The position numbers and the translations under genes are program-made. From Oscillospiraceae bacterium (lineage in GTDB: Bacteria; Bacillota; Clostridia; Oscillospirales; Ruminococcaceae): 64,000 bases of DNA. Positions 23,853 to 32,593 of the stretch are shown piece after piece. How positions within the stretch are numbered: the first letter of the stretch is position 1; each line of letters opens with the position of its first letter. Below the pieces are notes generated by a model. The model saw only the letters and a list, made by a program, of their open reading frames with translations, searched no databases and was not told the DNA's origin. The stretch covers positions 458,464 to 522,463 of the forward strand of contig JAFRTG010000021.1 of assembly GCA_017427265.1 (NCBI GenBank), read 5' to 3'.

Positions 23853-24098
23853 TCATTCCGAAAGATAATTGCGGACAAGAACCTGCATCAGTTCATCGCG
23901 GTCAATATGCCGGATGAGACTGCGGGCATTCTTATGTACGGTAATATATGTCGGGTCCTCCGAAAGGATATAGCCGACAATCTGATTGATGGGATTGTAA
24001 CCCTTCTCATTCAGCGCGTCATAGACTGTGCGCAGTATTTGCAGCATTTCCTGTTCGCGTTCCGCACTCAGCGAAAACGTGATTGTTTTGTCAGACAT
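23853..24098 (-). CDS. ireB: IreB family regulatory protein
   Basis: An 81-residue protein starting [20 protein letters not shown] and containing [25 protein letters not shown] and the [14 protein letters not shown] end, characteristic of UPF0297/IreB. In enterococci IreB is a target of the PASTA kinase IreK and affects cephalosporin tolerance. AAAGGAG precedes this ATG; the longer opening to 24119 lacks such a site. The commonly adjacent alanyl-tRNA synthetase and RuvX genes are not here. Confidence 0.92.
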   Translation of the reverse strand: MSDKTITFSLSAEREQEMLQILRTVYDALNEKGYNPINQIVGYILSEDPTYITVHKNARSLIRHIDRDELMQVLVRNYLSE

Positions 24099-24307
24099 GT
24101 ATCTTGCTCCTTTCTGCACCGTATTTTATTCCACTTCCTTATATTTCACCACATTACCTATTATACAGCAAATATGGATTTTCTTCAAGAGATTTGCCTG
24201 AAAATTGGCGTTTTGCCTATTATCAGAACATATTTTTGTAAGATATGTACATGCCGCGCAAAGATCCGCACCGCAGCGGTGTGCTGCGGTACGGAAGGGC
24301 TTGCTGT

Positions 24308-24484
24308 TCAGCAGCAGCCGCTGCGCTTGCGGAAGGACGCACAGTCCACACATTCCTTGACAGAAGGATTCGACTCGTGCGTGTCGATCTGGACCTGATC
24401 GAGTGTGCAGAACTGCGCGGAGCAGAGATTGTGTTCACACTGCGAGACTGTGCAGTGAATATGCGGGTTCATCTGATCGGACAT
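24308..24484 (-). CDS. DUF1540 small cysteine-rich protein
   Basis: A 58-residue protein beginning MSDQMNPHIHCTVSQCEHN with paired Cys in C..C, QFCTL and ECVDCASF..GCC, the DUF1540 pattern, probably metal-binding. Found widely in sporulating Clostridia; role unknown. AAAGGAG sits 8 bases before this ATG, so the longer opening to 24634 is not the gene. Confidence 0.82.
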   Translation of the reverse strand: MSDQMNPHIHCTVSQCEHNLCSAQFCTLDQVQIDTHESNPSVKECVDCASFRKRSGCC

Positions 24485-24736
24485 AAACAAACTCTCCTTT
24501 CGGCGGTATATCCGGATACCGCTGCTGCATAGAATGCCCATGAAATCCGCAATTATACACGGTATGCTTCCGGCAATGAAATCCACGCAAACACGAAGAT
24601 AATCCGGCGAAAAACGGAAAAAGTCAAACTGCATCGAATTTGGGAGGAATCACGAGAAAAACGGAGAAAACCACCGGGATTTTTCTTAAAATGGCGATAT
24701 TTGCTCCCCCGCGGGCGATTTGTCCTTTTTTGCACC

Positions 24737-24765
24737 TTGCAAAATAAAAAGGTTTATGTTAAAAT
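24737..24765 (+). promoter_or_regulatory. Promoter of nfeD-SPFH
   Basis: TTGCAA (24737-24742), 17 bases, TAAAAT (24760-24765). The rest of 24485-24736 shows nothing I can name. Confidence 0.65.
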
Positions 24766-24813
24766 GATGACAAGGGCGTCGCGGAAAGGATGACGCGGAA
24801 AGGAGGACTCGGT

Positions 24814-25275
24814 ATGGGATATCTCATTTTCTGGGGGGCGTTGTTTGTCATTACCCTTGTGGCGGAAATCGCAACGCTGCAGCTGATCAGTGTATGGTTT
24901 TCGGTCGGTGCTGCGGGCGCATTCATTGCAGCGATGTCAGGCATCGGCTTTGCCGGACAGCTCGGCATTTTCGTGCTCATCTCGGTATTCCTGCTGCTGA
25001 TTACGCGGCCGCTGCTTGCAAAGCTGCGCGTCAGCAAGGAGGTTCCGATGAATGCGGACAAAAATGTCGGTGAAACGGCTGTCATCATTGAGGAAGTGAA
25101 TCCTGCACTCGGCACAGGCAGAGCAAGAACAGCCGGGATCGAATGGATCGCTGTCTCTGAAACCGGCGAGATCCTTCCGCGGGACGCGATTGTTCTGGTG
25201 ACGCGGGTGGAGGGTGCCAAGCTGTATGTGCGGCTCGCACAGGATTTTGAAATGCCCTTTGAACGCAGCTGCTGA
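24814..25275 (+). CDS. NfeD family membrane protein
   Basis: A 153-residue protein with membrane helices near 2-25 and 28-66 and a C-terminal OB-fold domain with VGETAVIIEEV..GRARTAGIEW and RVEGAKLYV, as in NfeD1b proteins. NfeD partners stomatin/SPFH proteins in membrane microdomains, and the SPFH gene follows 50 bases later. The start after GGAGG (24814) is preferred over the opening at 24790. Confidence 0.9.
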   Translation: MGYLIFWGALFVITLVAEIATLQLISVWFSVGAAGAFIAAMSGIGFAGQLGIFVLISVFLLLITRPLLAKLRVSKEVPMNADKNVGETAVIIEEVNPALGTGRARTAGIEWIAVSETGEILPRDAIVLVTRVEGAKLYVRLAQDFEMPFERSC

Positions 25276-25325
25276 GCGGCTGAACAGCATATCCGATTTT
25301 TTTGAAGTGAAACGGAGGATTTACT

Positions 25326-26297
25326 ATGTTTGCATCCATGATGGCATTCGCATTCAGCAACGCTCCGCTGGTCGTTGCGCTCGTACTGATTGTTATTTTT
25401 CTGATTATTCTGATTTCCAATATCAAGATTGTTCCGCAGGCAAATGTCTATGTTGTGGAGCGTCTCGGTACATTCTTCAAGGAGTGGCACACCGGCCCGC
25501 ACTTCCTTGTGCCGTTTATCGACCGCGTCGCAAAGGTCGTGACCGTCAAGGAGCAGGTCGTGGACTTCAAGCCGCAGCCGGTTATCACAAAGGATAATGT
25601 TACCATGCAGATTGACACGGTTGTGTTCTTCCAGGTGACCGATGCAAAGCAGTACACCTACGGCGTTGAGCGCCCGATGGCTGCAATCGAGAACCTTTCT
25701 GCAACAACGCTCCGTAACATCATCGGTGAGATGGAGCTCGACGCAACGCTGACCTCCAGAGACGTCATCAACTCGAAGATCACTGCGATCCTCGACCAGG
25801 CAACCGACCGCTGGGGCATCAAGGTCAACCGCGTGGAGCTGAAAAACATCCTGCCGCCGCGTGAGATTCAGGACGCCATGGAAAAGCAGATGAAGGCTGA
25901 GCGTGAGCGCCGTGAAAAGATTCTGCAGGCAGAAGGCGAAAAGAAGTCTGCAATCCTCGTTGCGGAAGGTGAAAAGGAATCCAAGATCCTGCGTGCACAG
26001 GCAGATAAGGAATCTCAGATTCTCGCGGCACAGGCACAGCAGCAGGCCATGCTGCTCCGTGCAGAGGCCATCCGTCAGCAGAAAATGCTGGAAGCACAGG
26101 GCGAAGCCGAAGCACTCCAGATGCTCAATGCAAATTCGCCGAATGAGAGAATCATTCAGCTGAAATCTCTCGAAGCCTTTGCAAAGGCCGCAGACGGCAA
26201 GGCGACCAAGATCATCATTCCGAGCGAGATTCAGGGTCTTGCAAGCCTGACCGCAGCGCTGAAGGGCATCGCTTCCGGCGATAACCCGCAGGCATAA
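25326..26297 (+). CDS. SPFH/Band 7 (stomatin-like) membrane protein
   Basis: A 323-residue protein with an N-terminal membrane segment (about 10-35), the SPFH domain beginning VPQANVYVVERLGTFF and including PPREIQDAMEKQMKAERERR, an Ala/Glu-rich coiled coil about 195-265, and a C-terminal tail. It forms oligomers at the membrane and is thought to organise lipid microdomains with NfeD. GGAGG precedes the start. It closes the nfeD operon. Confidence 0.93.
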   Translation: MFASMMAFAFSNAPLVVALVLIVIFLIILISNIKIVPQANVYVVERLGTFFKEWHTGPHFLVPFIDRVAKVVTVKEQVVDFKPQPVITKDNVTMQIDTVVFFQVTDAKQYTYGVERPMAAIENLSATTLRNIIGEMELDATLTSRDVINSKITAILDQATDRWGIKVNRVELKNILPPREIQDAMEKQMKAERERREKILQAEGEKKSAILVAEGEKESKILRAQADKESQILAAQAQQQAMLLRAEAIRQQKMLEAQGEAEALQMLNANSPNERIIQLKSLEAFAKAADGKATKIIIPSEIQGLASLTAALKGIASGDNPQA

Positions 26298-26372
26298 TGT
26301 ACACCTGAATATGAACGGTTCGGGGCTTTTCGCTGTAAGCAGCCGCCCGGAGCCATTTCATACAAACAAAAA

Positions 26373-26412
26373 GCCATAGCACTTCTGACCGCAAGCCCGG
26401 AAGTGTTATGGC
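26373..26412. terminator. Convergent terminator between SPFH and GH51 genes
   Basis: Stem GCCATAGCACTTC/GAAGTGTTATGGC (one G:U), flanked by AAAAA on the left and TTTTTG on the right, so it can serve both strands. Confidence 0.85.
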
Positions 26413-26437
26413 ATTTTTGTTTGTAACATAGTCTTTT

Positions 26438-27931
26438 TTATACCGAGCTGTCTGCACAGACCGTTACGGCAGCGACCGCGCAGGGCGGCAGCGTCAGATG
26501 CAGCAGACTGCCCTCCAGCCGGACGGGATGCTCCTGCAGCCGGACGATCTCCGGTGCATCAAAGGTATTGGCTGCACGGCAGGAATCTGCAAAGAGAATC
26601 TGCGCAGAGGCGTGCTTTCCTGCAAAGCCCTCGATTGAGACGGCAAGCTCTGCGTCCTCGTCCAGTGCGCAGTTGACGGCCGTCAGCGTCAGCGTATTGC
26701 CGGAGACGGATGCGGAGCAGGAGAGCAGCGGGAGCTGCGGCGCGGCGTTTGTGCGGGCGTCGTCGCATGTGATTTTCGCAGGGATTCCGCCCTGATGCCC
26801 CTTGTACAGATCAAATACGTGATAGGTCGGCGTTTTCAGCAGCGCGGCGCCCTCTGTCAGCAGGATCGCCTGCAGTACATTGACTGCCTGTGCAAGGTTT
26901 GCCATTCTGACGCGGCGGCTGTACCGGTGAAAGAGATTCAGCGTGCAGGCCGCCGTAACCGCATCGCGCATGGTGCTCTGCTGGAACAGAAATGCCGGGT
27001 TTTCGCCCTCTGCGGGGTCGTACCAGTTGCCCCACTCATCGACAATCAGGCCGGTTTTGCAGTCCGGGTCGTACTTATCCATGATGCCGGTATGCCGCTG
27101 CAGCAGCGTCTCCATAAAGCCGGCGCGTGCGACTGTTTCGTAGTATTCGCTGTCGGTGAAATCCGTTGCGCTGCCCTTTTTCTCCCAGATGCCGGAAGGC
27201 ACTGTGTAATAATGCAGAGAGAGCCCCTGCATCAGCGCGGTCGGCACAGAGGCCATCAGGACGTCTGTCCAGCGGTAGTCATCGCCGTTTGCGCCGCAGG
27301 CAATCTTATAAAGCTGATTGCCGCCGTAATCCCGGCAGTAGGTCTGATAGCGGCGGAATTCATCTGCATAGTATTCCGGCCGCATATTGCCGCCGCCGCC
27401 CCAGTTTTCGTTGCCGATGCCGACATATTTCAGCTTCCACGGCTGTTCCCTGCCGTTTTTTCTGCGGAGATTCGCAAGGTCGGAATCGCCGTCGTAGGTC
27501 AGGTATTCGATCCAGTCAGAGACCTCGCGGACGGTTCCGCTGCCGACATTGACGGCCAGATACGGCTGGCAGCCGATCTGCTCGCAGAGCGTGAAGAATT
27601 CGTGCGTACCGAAGGCATTGGTCTCGGTGACGGCGCCCCAGAAGGCGTTGACACGTTTGGGACGGAGCTCCGGCGCACCGATGCCGTCGCGCCAGTGGTA
27701 GTCGTCGGAGAAGCAGCCGCCCGGCCAGCGGAGTACGGGCATACGAATCTGCCGGAAGGCTTCGATGACGTCATTGCGGACGCCGTCGGTGTTCGGAATG
27801 GGGGAGTCCGGGCCGACATAGATACCCTGATAGATGCAGCGCCCCAGATGCTCGGAGAAGTGGCCGTAGAGTTCCGGTGCGATGCGGGTTTGTGGGTTGC
27901 CGGGCTGAATACGGAGATTGATGTGTTTCAT
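26438..27931 (-). CDS. GH51 alpha-L-arabinofuranosidase
   Basis: A 497-residue cytosolic enzyme (no signal peptide). The catalytic (beta/alpha)8 barrel has acid/base E175 in GIGNENWG and nucleophile E299 in [32 protein letters not shown] is the typical GH51 N-terminal motif. A C-terminal beta domain follows from about 400. It releases arabinose from arabinoxylan-derived oligosaccharides taken into the cell. It is monocistronic with its own promoter. Confidence 0.95.
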   Translation of the reverse strand: MKHINLRIQPGNPQTRIAPELYGHFSEHLGRCIYQGIYVGPDSPIPNTDGVRNDVIEAFRQIRMPVLRWPGGCFSDDYHWRDGIGAPELRPKRVNAFWGAVTETNAFGTHEFFTLCEQIGCQPYLAVNVGSGTVREVSDWIEYLTYDGDSDLANLRRKNGREQPWKLKYVGIGNENWGGGGNMRPEYYADEFRRYQTYCRDYGGNQLYKIACGANGDDYRWTDVLMASVPTALMQGLSLHYYTVPSGIWEKKGSATDFTDSEYYETVARAGFMETLLQRHTGIMDKYDPDCKTGLIVDEWGNWYDPAEGENPAFLFQQSTMRDAVTAACTLNLFHRYSRRVRMANLAQAVNVLQAILLTEGAALLKTPTYHVFDLYKGHQGGIPAKITCDDARTNAAPQLPLLSCSASVSGNTLTLTAVNCALDEDAELAVSIEGFAGKHASAQILFADSCRAANTFDAPEIVRLQEHPVRLEGSLLHLTLPPCAVAAVTVCADSSV

Positions 27932-28027
27932 AGTGTGAATTCCTTTCCGGTATTCCCGCGGGCAGTGCTGCTGATTGCGGAATCAGGCGGCGTTCCCGGC
28001 CGGGGCAGTGAATTGGATGATATCTTT

Positions 28028-28056
28028 ATTATATAGGCTGGCGGCAGAAATGTCAA
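28028..28056 (-). promoter_or_regulatory. Promoter of the GH51 gene
   Basis: Minus strand TTGACA (28051-28056), 17 bases, TATAAT (28028-28033). Confidence 0.85.
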
Positions 28057-28160
28057 GCAACTGCGGGGAAATAAATCGGAAAGTTTTGTTAAAGGGATTG
28101 CTTGAAATGAGTGTTGTTTCTTGCACTTGAATTTTTGTCTGAAATATATTGTTACCGGGC

Positions 28161-28611
28161 GCGGGCACTGCCCGCACGTTCTTTGCGGTACCCCTCAGTC
28201 TGCTGCGCAGACAGCTCCCCTTTCAGGGGAGCCAATTCATTGGGGAGAAGTTACGTCACAGAAGCCGCGTCAGCGGCGTGAAGGTGAAAAAATAGGAGGA
28301 GCTTCGCTGCCGCCTTCCGAAGGAAAGTGGGAGCGGGCACTGCCCGTTTTTGAGATGCCCCCTCAGTCTGCTGCACAGACAGATCCCCTTTCAGGGGAGC
28401 CAATTCATTGGGGAGAAGTTACGTTACGGAAGCCGCGAACAGCGGCGTGAAGGTGAAAAAATTGGAGGAGCTTCGCTGCCGCCCTCCGAAGGAAAGTGGG
28501 AGCGGGCACTGCCCGCAGAAGCCGCGTCAGCGGCGTGAAGGTGAAAAAATTGGGGGAGCTCCGCTGCCTCCCTCCGGAGGGAAATGGCAGCGGGGGCTCC
28601 CCGCCCGCCCG
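28161..28611. repeat. Cluster of composite REP-like repeats
   Basis: Three direct copies of GAAGCCGCG..CAGCGGCGTGAAGGTGAAAAA..GGAGGAGCTTCGCTGCC..GAAAGTGGGAGC ending in GCGGGCACTGCCCGC (palindromes at 28161, 28333 and 28502) or in the GGGGGCTCCCC form (about 28590). Two CCCCTCAGTCTGC..CTTTCAGGGGAGCC modules are interleaved. This fills the gap before sufC; apart from the GH51 and sufC promoters I see nothing else in 27932-28752. Confidence 0.85.
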
Positions 28612-28680
28612 CAGGTTGAACAATATTCCGGGGGAAAACGAGGGGCATTTATCTTTTCCGCGAAAAATTTGCATTTTTGG

Positions 28681-28709
28681 TTGCTGAGTGCGCAAATATA
28701 TGGTATAAT
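28681..28709 (+). promoter_or_regulatory. Promoter of sufC-sufB
   Basis: TTGCTG (28681-28686), 17 bases, TATAAT (28704-28709), 43 bases before the start codon. Confidence 0.7.
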
Positions 28710-28752
28710 GATAGCGCATAATAAGCTATGAAAACTGAAAGGAGTGCTGAAC

Positions 28753-29490
28753 ATGCTTGATCTGAAAAATGTCTCCTTCCGCGCGGAATCCGAGAACGGC
28801 GAGATCCGGATCATCAATGATATCAGCCTGCACCTTGAACCCAATAAGTTCATTGTTATCACCGGCCCGAACGGCGGCGGCAAATCTACACTTGCCCGCC
28901 TGATTGCCGGTATTTCTCCGATTTCCGGCGGCAAAATTTTCTTTGAAGGAACCGATATTACCGAAAAAAGCATCACCGAGCGCGCAAAGCTCGGCATCGG
29001 CTTTGCATTTCAGCAGCCCGTGCGCTTCAAGGGTCTGACCGTCTTTGACCTGCTCCGCATCGCTGCGGGCAAGACCATCTCTGTCAGCGAGGCCTGCGGT
29101 TATCTTTCTGAGGTCGGCCTCTGCGCCAAGGACTATATCAAGCGCGAGGTCAATGCATCGCTTTCCGGCGGTGAGCTCAAGCGCATCGAGATTGCGACCA
29201 TTCTTGCAAGAGACGTCAAGCTGGCTATTTTTGATGAACCTGAGGCCGGTATCGACCTCTGGAGCTTCAAGAATCTGATCCGCATTTTCGAGAAAATGCA
29301 GCAGTCCGAAGGCGGCCGTTCGATTCTGGTCATCTCGCATCAGGAGCGCATTCTGAATATCGCGGATGAGATCATTGTGCTCAGCGAGGGCTCGATTCTC
29401 CGTCAGGGCAGCAGAGAAGAGATTCTGCCCGATATCATCGGTACAAAATATGCTGCGGATGTCTGCCGCAAGCTGTCAGAGGAGGCGTGA
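28753..29490 (+). CDS. sufC: SufC-type ABC ATPase of a minimal Fe-S assembly system
   Basis: A 245-residue ATPase with Walker A ITGPNGGGKSTL, ABC signature SLSGGELKRIEI, Walker B LAIFDEPEAGID and switch His ISHQE. SufC forms a complex with SufB/SufD scaffold proteins for Fe-S cluster assembly. The ATG at 28753 has AGGAG 8 bases upstream; GTG at 28744 is less likely. The scaffold gene starts 2 bases after the stop. sufS, sufU and a second sufB/D are absent, as in two-gene SMS-type systems of anaerobes. Confidence 0.9.
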   Translation: MLDLKNVSFRAESENGEIRIINDISLHLEPNKFIVITGPNGGGKSTLARLIAGISPISGGKIFFEGTDITEKSITERAKLGIGFAFQQPVRFKGLTVFDLLRIAAGKTISVSEACGYLSEVGLCAKDYIKREVNASLSGGELKRIEIATILARDVKLAIFDEPEAGIDLWSFKNLIRIFEKMQQSEGGRSILVISHQERILNIADEIIVLSEGSILRQGSREEILPDIIGTKYAADVCRKLSEEA

Positions 29491-29492
29491 GC

Positions 29493-30419
29493 ATGGCAAA
29501 AATGGATGCGATCCAGATGCAGCTCCTTCAGGAAGTCGCAGGTCTGCATGAGATTCCGGAGGGTGCATATAATCTGCGTGCGAACGGTCAGACGGCTGCC
29601 CGGCAGTCCACGGCCAATATCGAGATCACGCCGAAGGAAAACGGCAGCGGTATTGATATCCGCATCAAGGCAGGCACAACGCATGAAAGCGTGCATATTC
29701 CGGTTGTGCTGAGCGAAAGCGGCCTGAAAGAAACCGTCTACAATGACTTTTATGTCGGCGATGATGCGGATGTGCTCATCGTTGCGGGCTGCGGTATTGA
29801 CAACTGCGGCAAGCAGGATTCCGAGCACGACGGCATTCACCGGTTCTTTATCGGCAAAAACGCGAAGGTTCGCTATGTGGAAAAGCATTACGGCTCCGGC
29901 AGCGGCGACGGCAAGCGTATTCTGAATCCGGTCACTGAGGTCTATATGGACGAGGGCAGTGCGATGGAGATGGAGATGGTGCAGATCAAGGGCGTCGATT
30001 CCACGCACCGCACGACCGTCGCAGAGCTGAAGGCCGATGCCAAGCTGACCGTCCGCGAACGCCTGATGACACACGGCGAGCAGTCTGCTTACAGCACCTA
30101 TAAGGTCACGCTGGACGGCGACGGCTCCAGCGCGGATGTGGTTTCCCGCTCCGTTGCAAGAGATCATTCCGAGCAGAAGCTCGATCTGTGCGTGCTCGGC
30201 AATGCGGCCTGCAGCGGCCATACCGAATGCGATTCGATCATCATGGACAGCGGCCGGATTCTTGCAGTGCCCTCTCTGGAAGCAAACTGCGTGGACGCGC
30301 AGCTTGTGCATGAGGCGGCGATCGGCAAGATCGCGGGTGAGCAGCTGATTAAGCTGATGACGCTCGGTCTGACTGAGGCCGAAGCAGAGGAGCAGATTAT
30401 CAACGGCTTCCTCAAATAA
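29493..30419 (+). CDS. sufB: SufB/SufD-type Fe-S scaffold protein
   Basis: A 308-residue protein, shorter than classical SufB (about 470). It keeps the beta-helix core (LKETVYNDFYVGDDADV, GIHRFFIGKNAKVRYVEKHY) and the C-terminal segment HTECDSIIMDSG, whose Cys aligns with the SufB scaffold Cys, then AQLVHEAAIGKIAGEQLIKLM. With sufC it would form a two-component SMS/minimal SUF complex. AGGAGG precedes the start. That the cluster is built here is inference. Confidence 0.87.
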   Translation: MAKMDAIQMQLLQEVAGLHEIPEGAYNLRANGQTAARQSTANIEITPKENGSGIDIRIKAGTTHESVHIPVVLSESGLKETVYNDFYVGDDADVLIVAGCGIDNCGKQDSEHDGIHRFFIGKNAKVRYVEKHYGSGSGDGKRILNPVTEVYMDEGSAMEMEMVQIKGVDSTHRTTVAELKADAKLTVRERLMTHGEQSAYSTYKVTLDGDGSSADVVSRSVARDHSEQKLDLCVLGNAACSGHTECDSIIMDSGRILAVPSLEANCVDAQLVHEAAIGKIAGEQLIKLMTLGLTEAEAEEQIINGFLK

Positions 30420-30467
30420 AGCAGCTATATACCGTGGGCTTTCAGCCCGAATTCTGCCATACACACA

Positions 30468-30502
30468 AAAGGGCGCTGACTGATCTGTCAGCGCCTTTTC
30501 TG
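30468..30502 (+). terminator. Terminator of sufC-sufB
   Basis: Stem GGCGCTGAC/GTCAGCGCC, six-base loop, then TTTTCTGT. Confidence 0.85.
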
Positions 30503-30518
30503 TCGATAAACTTGCAAA

Positions 30519-30585
30519 AACCCAAATAAAAGTTTTTGGTCGAGCTTTTTTCAAAATAATCCCGCGGGTCGAGGGCGGTGCCCTC
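30519..30585 (-). repeat. Structured multi-hairpin element, copy 3 (inverted)
   Basis: Read on the minus strand it matches copy 2 (33475-33539): GAGGGC/GCCCTC hairpin, AAAAAAGCTCGACC, AAAAACTTTTATTTGGG. Its second hairpin is damaged. With copy 2 it forms inverted repeats around the vanR-vanS-vanY-like trio. Confidence 0.75.
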
Positions 30586-30613
30586 ATTATAGATCATCGC
30601 GCAGCGATACCGC

Positions 30614-31345
30614 TCAGCTCAGATATTCTTCCAGCGTGATATGCTGCTGCTGGATTTCTGCAGCGGCCTCTTTTCCGACATAGCGGTAATGCCACGGCTC
30701 GTATTCAATTCCCGTAATACTTTCGCAGCCCTGCGGGTACCGGAGAATAAAGCCGTATTTCCATGCGTTATCCGCAAGCCAGCTGTATAAGCCCCACGGG
30801 TCTGCGCCGTAATCGGAATTGATATCGACGGCAAGTCCCAGCTCATGCTCACTGGTTCCGGGCTTTGCAACGGTATCGGCGGCAGCACGTTCTGCCTCTG
30901 AACGGGAACAGCCCTGATTCCGGTATTCCTGAATCTTCTGTTCCATCATTGCGGTCTGTTCTTCGTGCGTGCGGTAGCCTTCGCCGACCTTGACCGCGTA
31001 GCCCTCGCTCCGGGCGGCATCAAACATTGCCTGCAAATCCGGATAGATGCGCTCGTCAACGGATTTTCCGTTGGAAAGCTCCAGCAGCTTCAGCTCGTAG
31101 TTTTCCGGCACCGCATGATTGCGGTTCACTAGAATCAGCCGCCAGTCCTCCGGGACAACGGCGGGTTCTGTCACGGCGGGCTGTTCCGCCGGCGCAGGGG
31201 GCACCTCGGTGTTCGCAGTATTGTTTCCGCAGTATTCCTCGTGATATTCGTGTACAAATCCGCCGCCGTTCACAGTCAGAATGCCGCAGCCTGTACCCAT
31301 GCAGAGAATCAGGGCGGAAATTGCAGGAAGCATTGTTTTTTTCAT
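30614..31345 (-). CDS. VanY-type D,D-carboxypeptidase lipoprotein (M15B)
   Basis: A 243-residue protein with a lipobox (CMGTGC), a Pro/Ala-rich spacer and an M15B peptidase domain with zinc motifs SEHELGLAVDI and EPWHYRYVG. It should remove the terminal D-Ala from peptidoglycan stem peptides outside the membrane. AAAGGAG precedes the ATG at 31345. It lies downstream of a VanS/VanR-like pair, but no van ligase or dehydrogenase is present, so glycopeptide resistance is not implied. Confidence 0.9.
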   Translation of the reverse strand: MKKTMLPAISALILCMGTGCGILTVNGGGFVHEYHEEYCGNNTANTEVPPAPAEQPAVTEPAVVPEDWRLILVNRNHAVPENYELKLLELSNGKSVDERIYPDLQAMFDAARSEGYAVKVGEGYRTHEEQTAMMEQKIQEYRNQGCSRSEAERAAADTVAKPGTSEHELGLAVDINSDYGADPWGLYSWLADNAWKYGFILRYPQGCESITGIEYEPWHYRYVGKEAAAEIQQQHITLEEYLS

Positions 31346-31375
31346 GTTCACAGTTCTCCTTTCAGAAATCAAACA

Positions 31376-31430
31376 AAAGCACGTAAGCTCCTTTATGCTG
31401 ATTATAGCATAAACTGCGCTTGCGTGCTTT
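31376..31430. terminator. Large imperfect palindrome between vanS-like and vanY-like genes
   Basis: Outer stem AAAGCACGTAAGC/GCTTGCGTGCTTT (one mismatch) with an inner TTTATGCT/AGCATAAA stem. It could be a terminator or attenuator that reduces read-through into the carboxypeptidase gene. The inner stem contains a TATAAT-like box on the minus strand. Confidence 0.5.
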
Positions 31431-31450
31431 CGTTTTTCCTTGCAAATATC

Positions 31451-32593
31451 TTACGATTTTCTGACAGGCAGTGTGACGGCAAAACGGATCGTTTCGTGCT
31501 CGCTTTCTGCGGCGATGCTGCCGCCGTGCGCTTCCACGAGCTGCTTTGCGATGGCAAGTCCGAGTCCGCTGCCGCCGGTCCGGCTGTTTCTGGATGAATC
31601 CATCCGGTAGAACTGCTCAAAAATGCGTTCCAGCACTTCTTTCGGGATCGTTCTGCCGCGGTTCCGGAACTGCATCCGCACGGTTTCGCCGGTCTGGGTG
31701 AGGGTGATTCCGATCTCCGAATCCGGATAGCTGTAGTTGATCGCATTCCGGATCAGATTGTCAATGACACGTTCGATCTTGTCCACATCGCAGGTGTATG
31801 AAATATCCGGTGCGATGTCTGTTTTCAGAGAGAGCTGCTTTTCCGTCAGCATCGGTTCAAATTCGGAGGCGATCTGTTCCAGCATCCGGGAAAGATTCAC
31901 TTCCTCCGTTTTCAGCTCGATATGCGAGAGATTAAAGCGCGTGATTTCAAGCAGCTCGTTTGTCAGATCCTCCAGACGCTCTGCCTTTTTGCAGGCGACG
32001 GCGGTATAATGCGCGCGCTGTGCGGCCGGCAGATCCGGTTCGTCCTGCAGGAAGGAGAGATAGCCGATCACGCTGGTCAGCGGCGTTTTGAGGTCATGCG
32101 CCAGATAGGTCACCAGATCGTCCTTCCGTGCGGATTCCTCCCGCAGCTGCATCTCCTTTTTGCTGAGTTCCAGACGGATCTCCGCGATTTTCGAGAACAC
32201 GGCCGCTTCCTCCTGCGGCAGCTCCAGCGGCTGCGGTTCACCGTCAAGGATAAATCGGTGCAGATATTCTGCGACAATCTGCGAATGCTTCCGCCGGTTT
32301 CTGCTTGCTTTGATATCAGAAATCACAATCGCTGTCCATGACAGTATCAGAATCAGAATCACACCGGCCGAAAACAGAAAGGATTTCAGAACCGGCCAGC
32401 TGATATTGCGGACAATGCAGGTAGTGCCGTCCATGTCCTGATACGAGTTTTCATACATGAACATCCGGTCAAACCAATCCGCCAGAACGCCCACAGCCAG
32501 AAAATCCGTCAGCTGATAGAGCAGCCCGAATCCGGCCAGAATTGCCCCCGGTATCACAATATATTTCAGATATTTCCAGTTTTTACGAATCAA
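31451..32593 (-). CDS. VanS-like sensor histidine kinase
   Basis: About 380 residues: two membrane segments (KYLKYIVIPGAILAGFGLLY and LFSAGVILILILSWTAIVIS) around a short external loop, then HisKA with LVTYLAHDLKTPLTSVIGYL and HATPase with N box NLIRNAINYSYP and G box GSGLGLAIAKQL. The sequence resembles VanS kinases. The start is uncertain: TTG codons at 32593 or 32605 both overlap the regulator gene's end; no ATG is plausible. Overlap implies coupling. Confidence 0.88.
   Translation of the reverse strand: MIRKNWKYLKYIVIPGAILAGFGLLYQLTDFLAVGVLADWFDRMFMYENSYQDMDGTTCIVRNISWPVLKSFLFSAGVILILILSWTAIVISDIKASRNRRKHSQIVAEYLHRFILDGEPQPLELPQEEAAVFSKIAEIRLELSKKEMQLREESARKDDLVTYLAHDLKTPLTSVIGYLSFLQDEPDLPAAQRAHYTAVACKKAERLEDLTNELLEITRFNLSHIELKTEEVNLSRMLEQIASEFEPMLTEKQLSLKTDIAPDISYTCDVDKIERVIDNLIRNAINYSYPDSEIGITLTQTGETVRMQFRNRGRTIPKEVLERIFEQFYRMDSSRNSRTGGSGLGLAIAKQLVEAHGGSIAAESEHETIRFAVTLPVRKS

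Noticed and set aside
28121-28731. Openings of 60-110 codons before sufC
   Set aside because: They are translations of the composite REP-like repeats in both strands.
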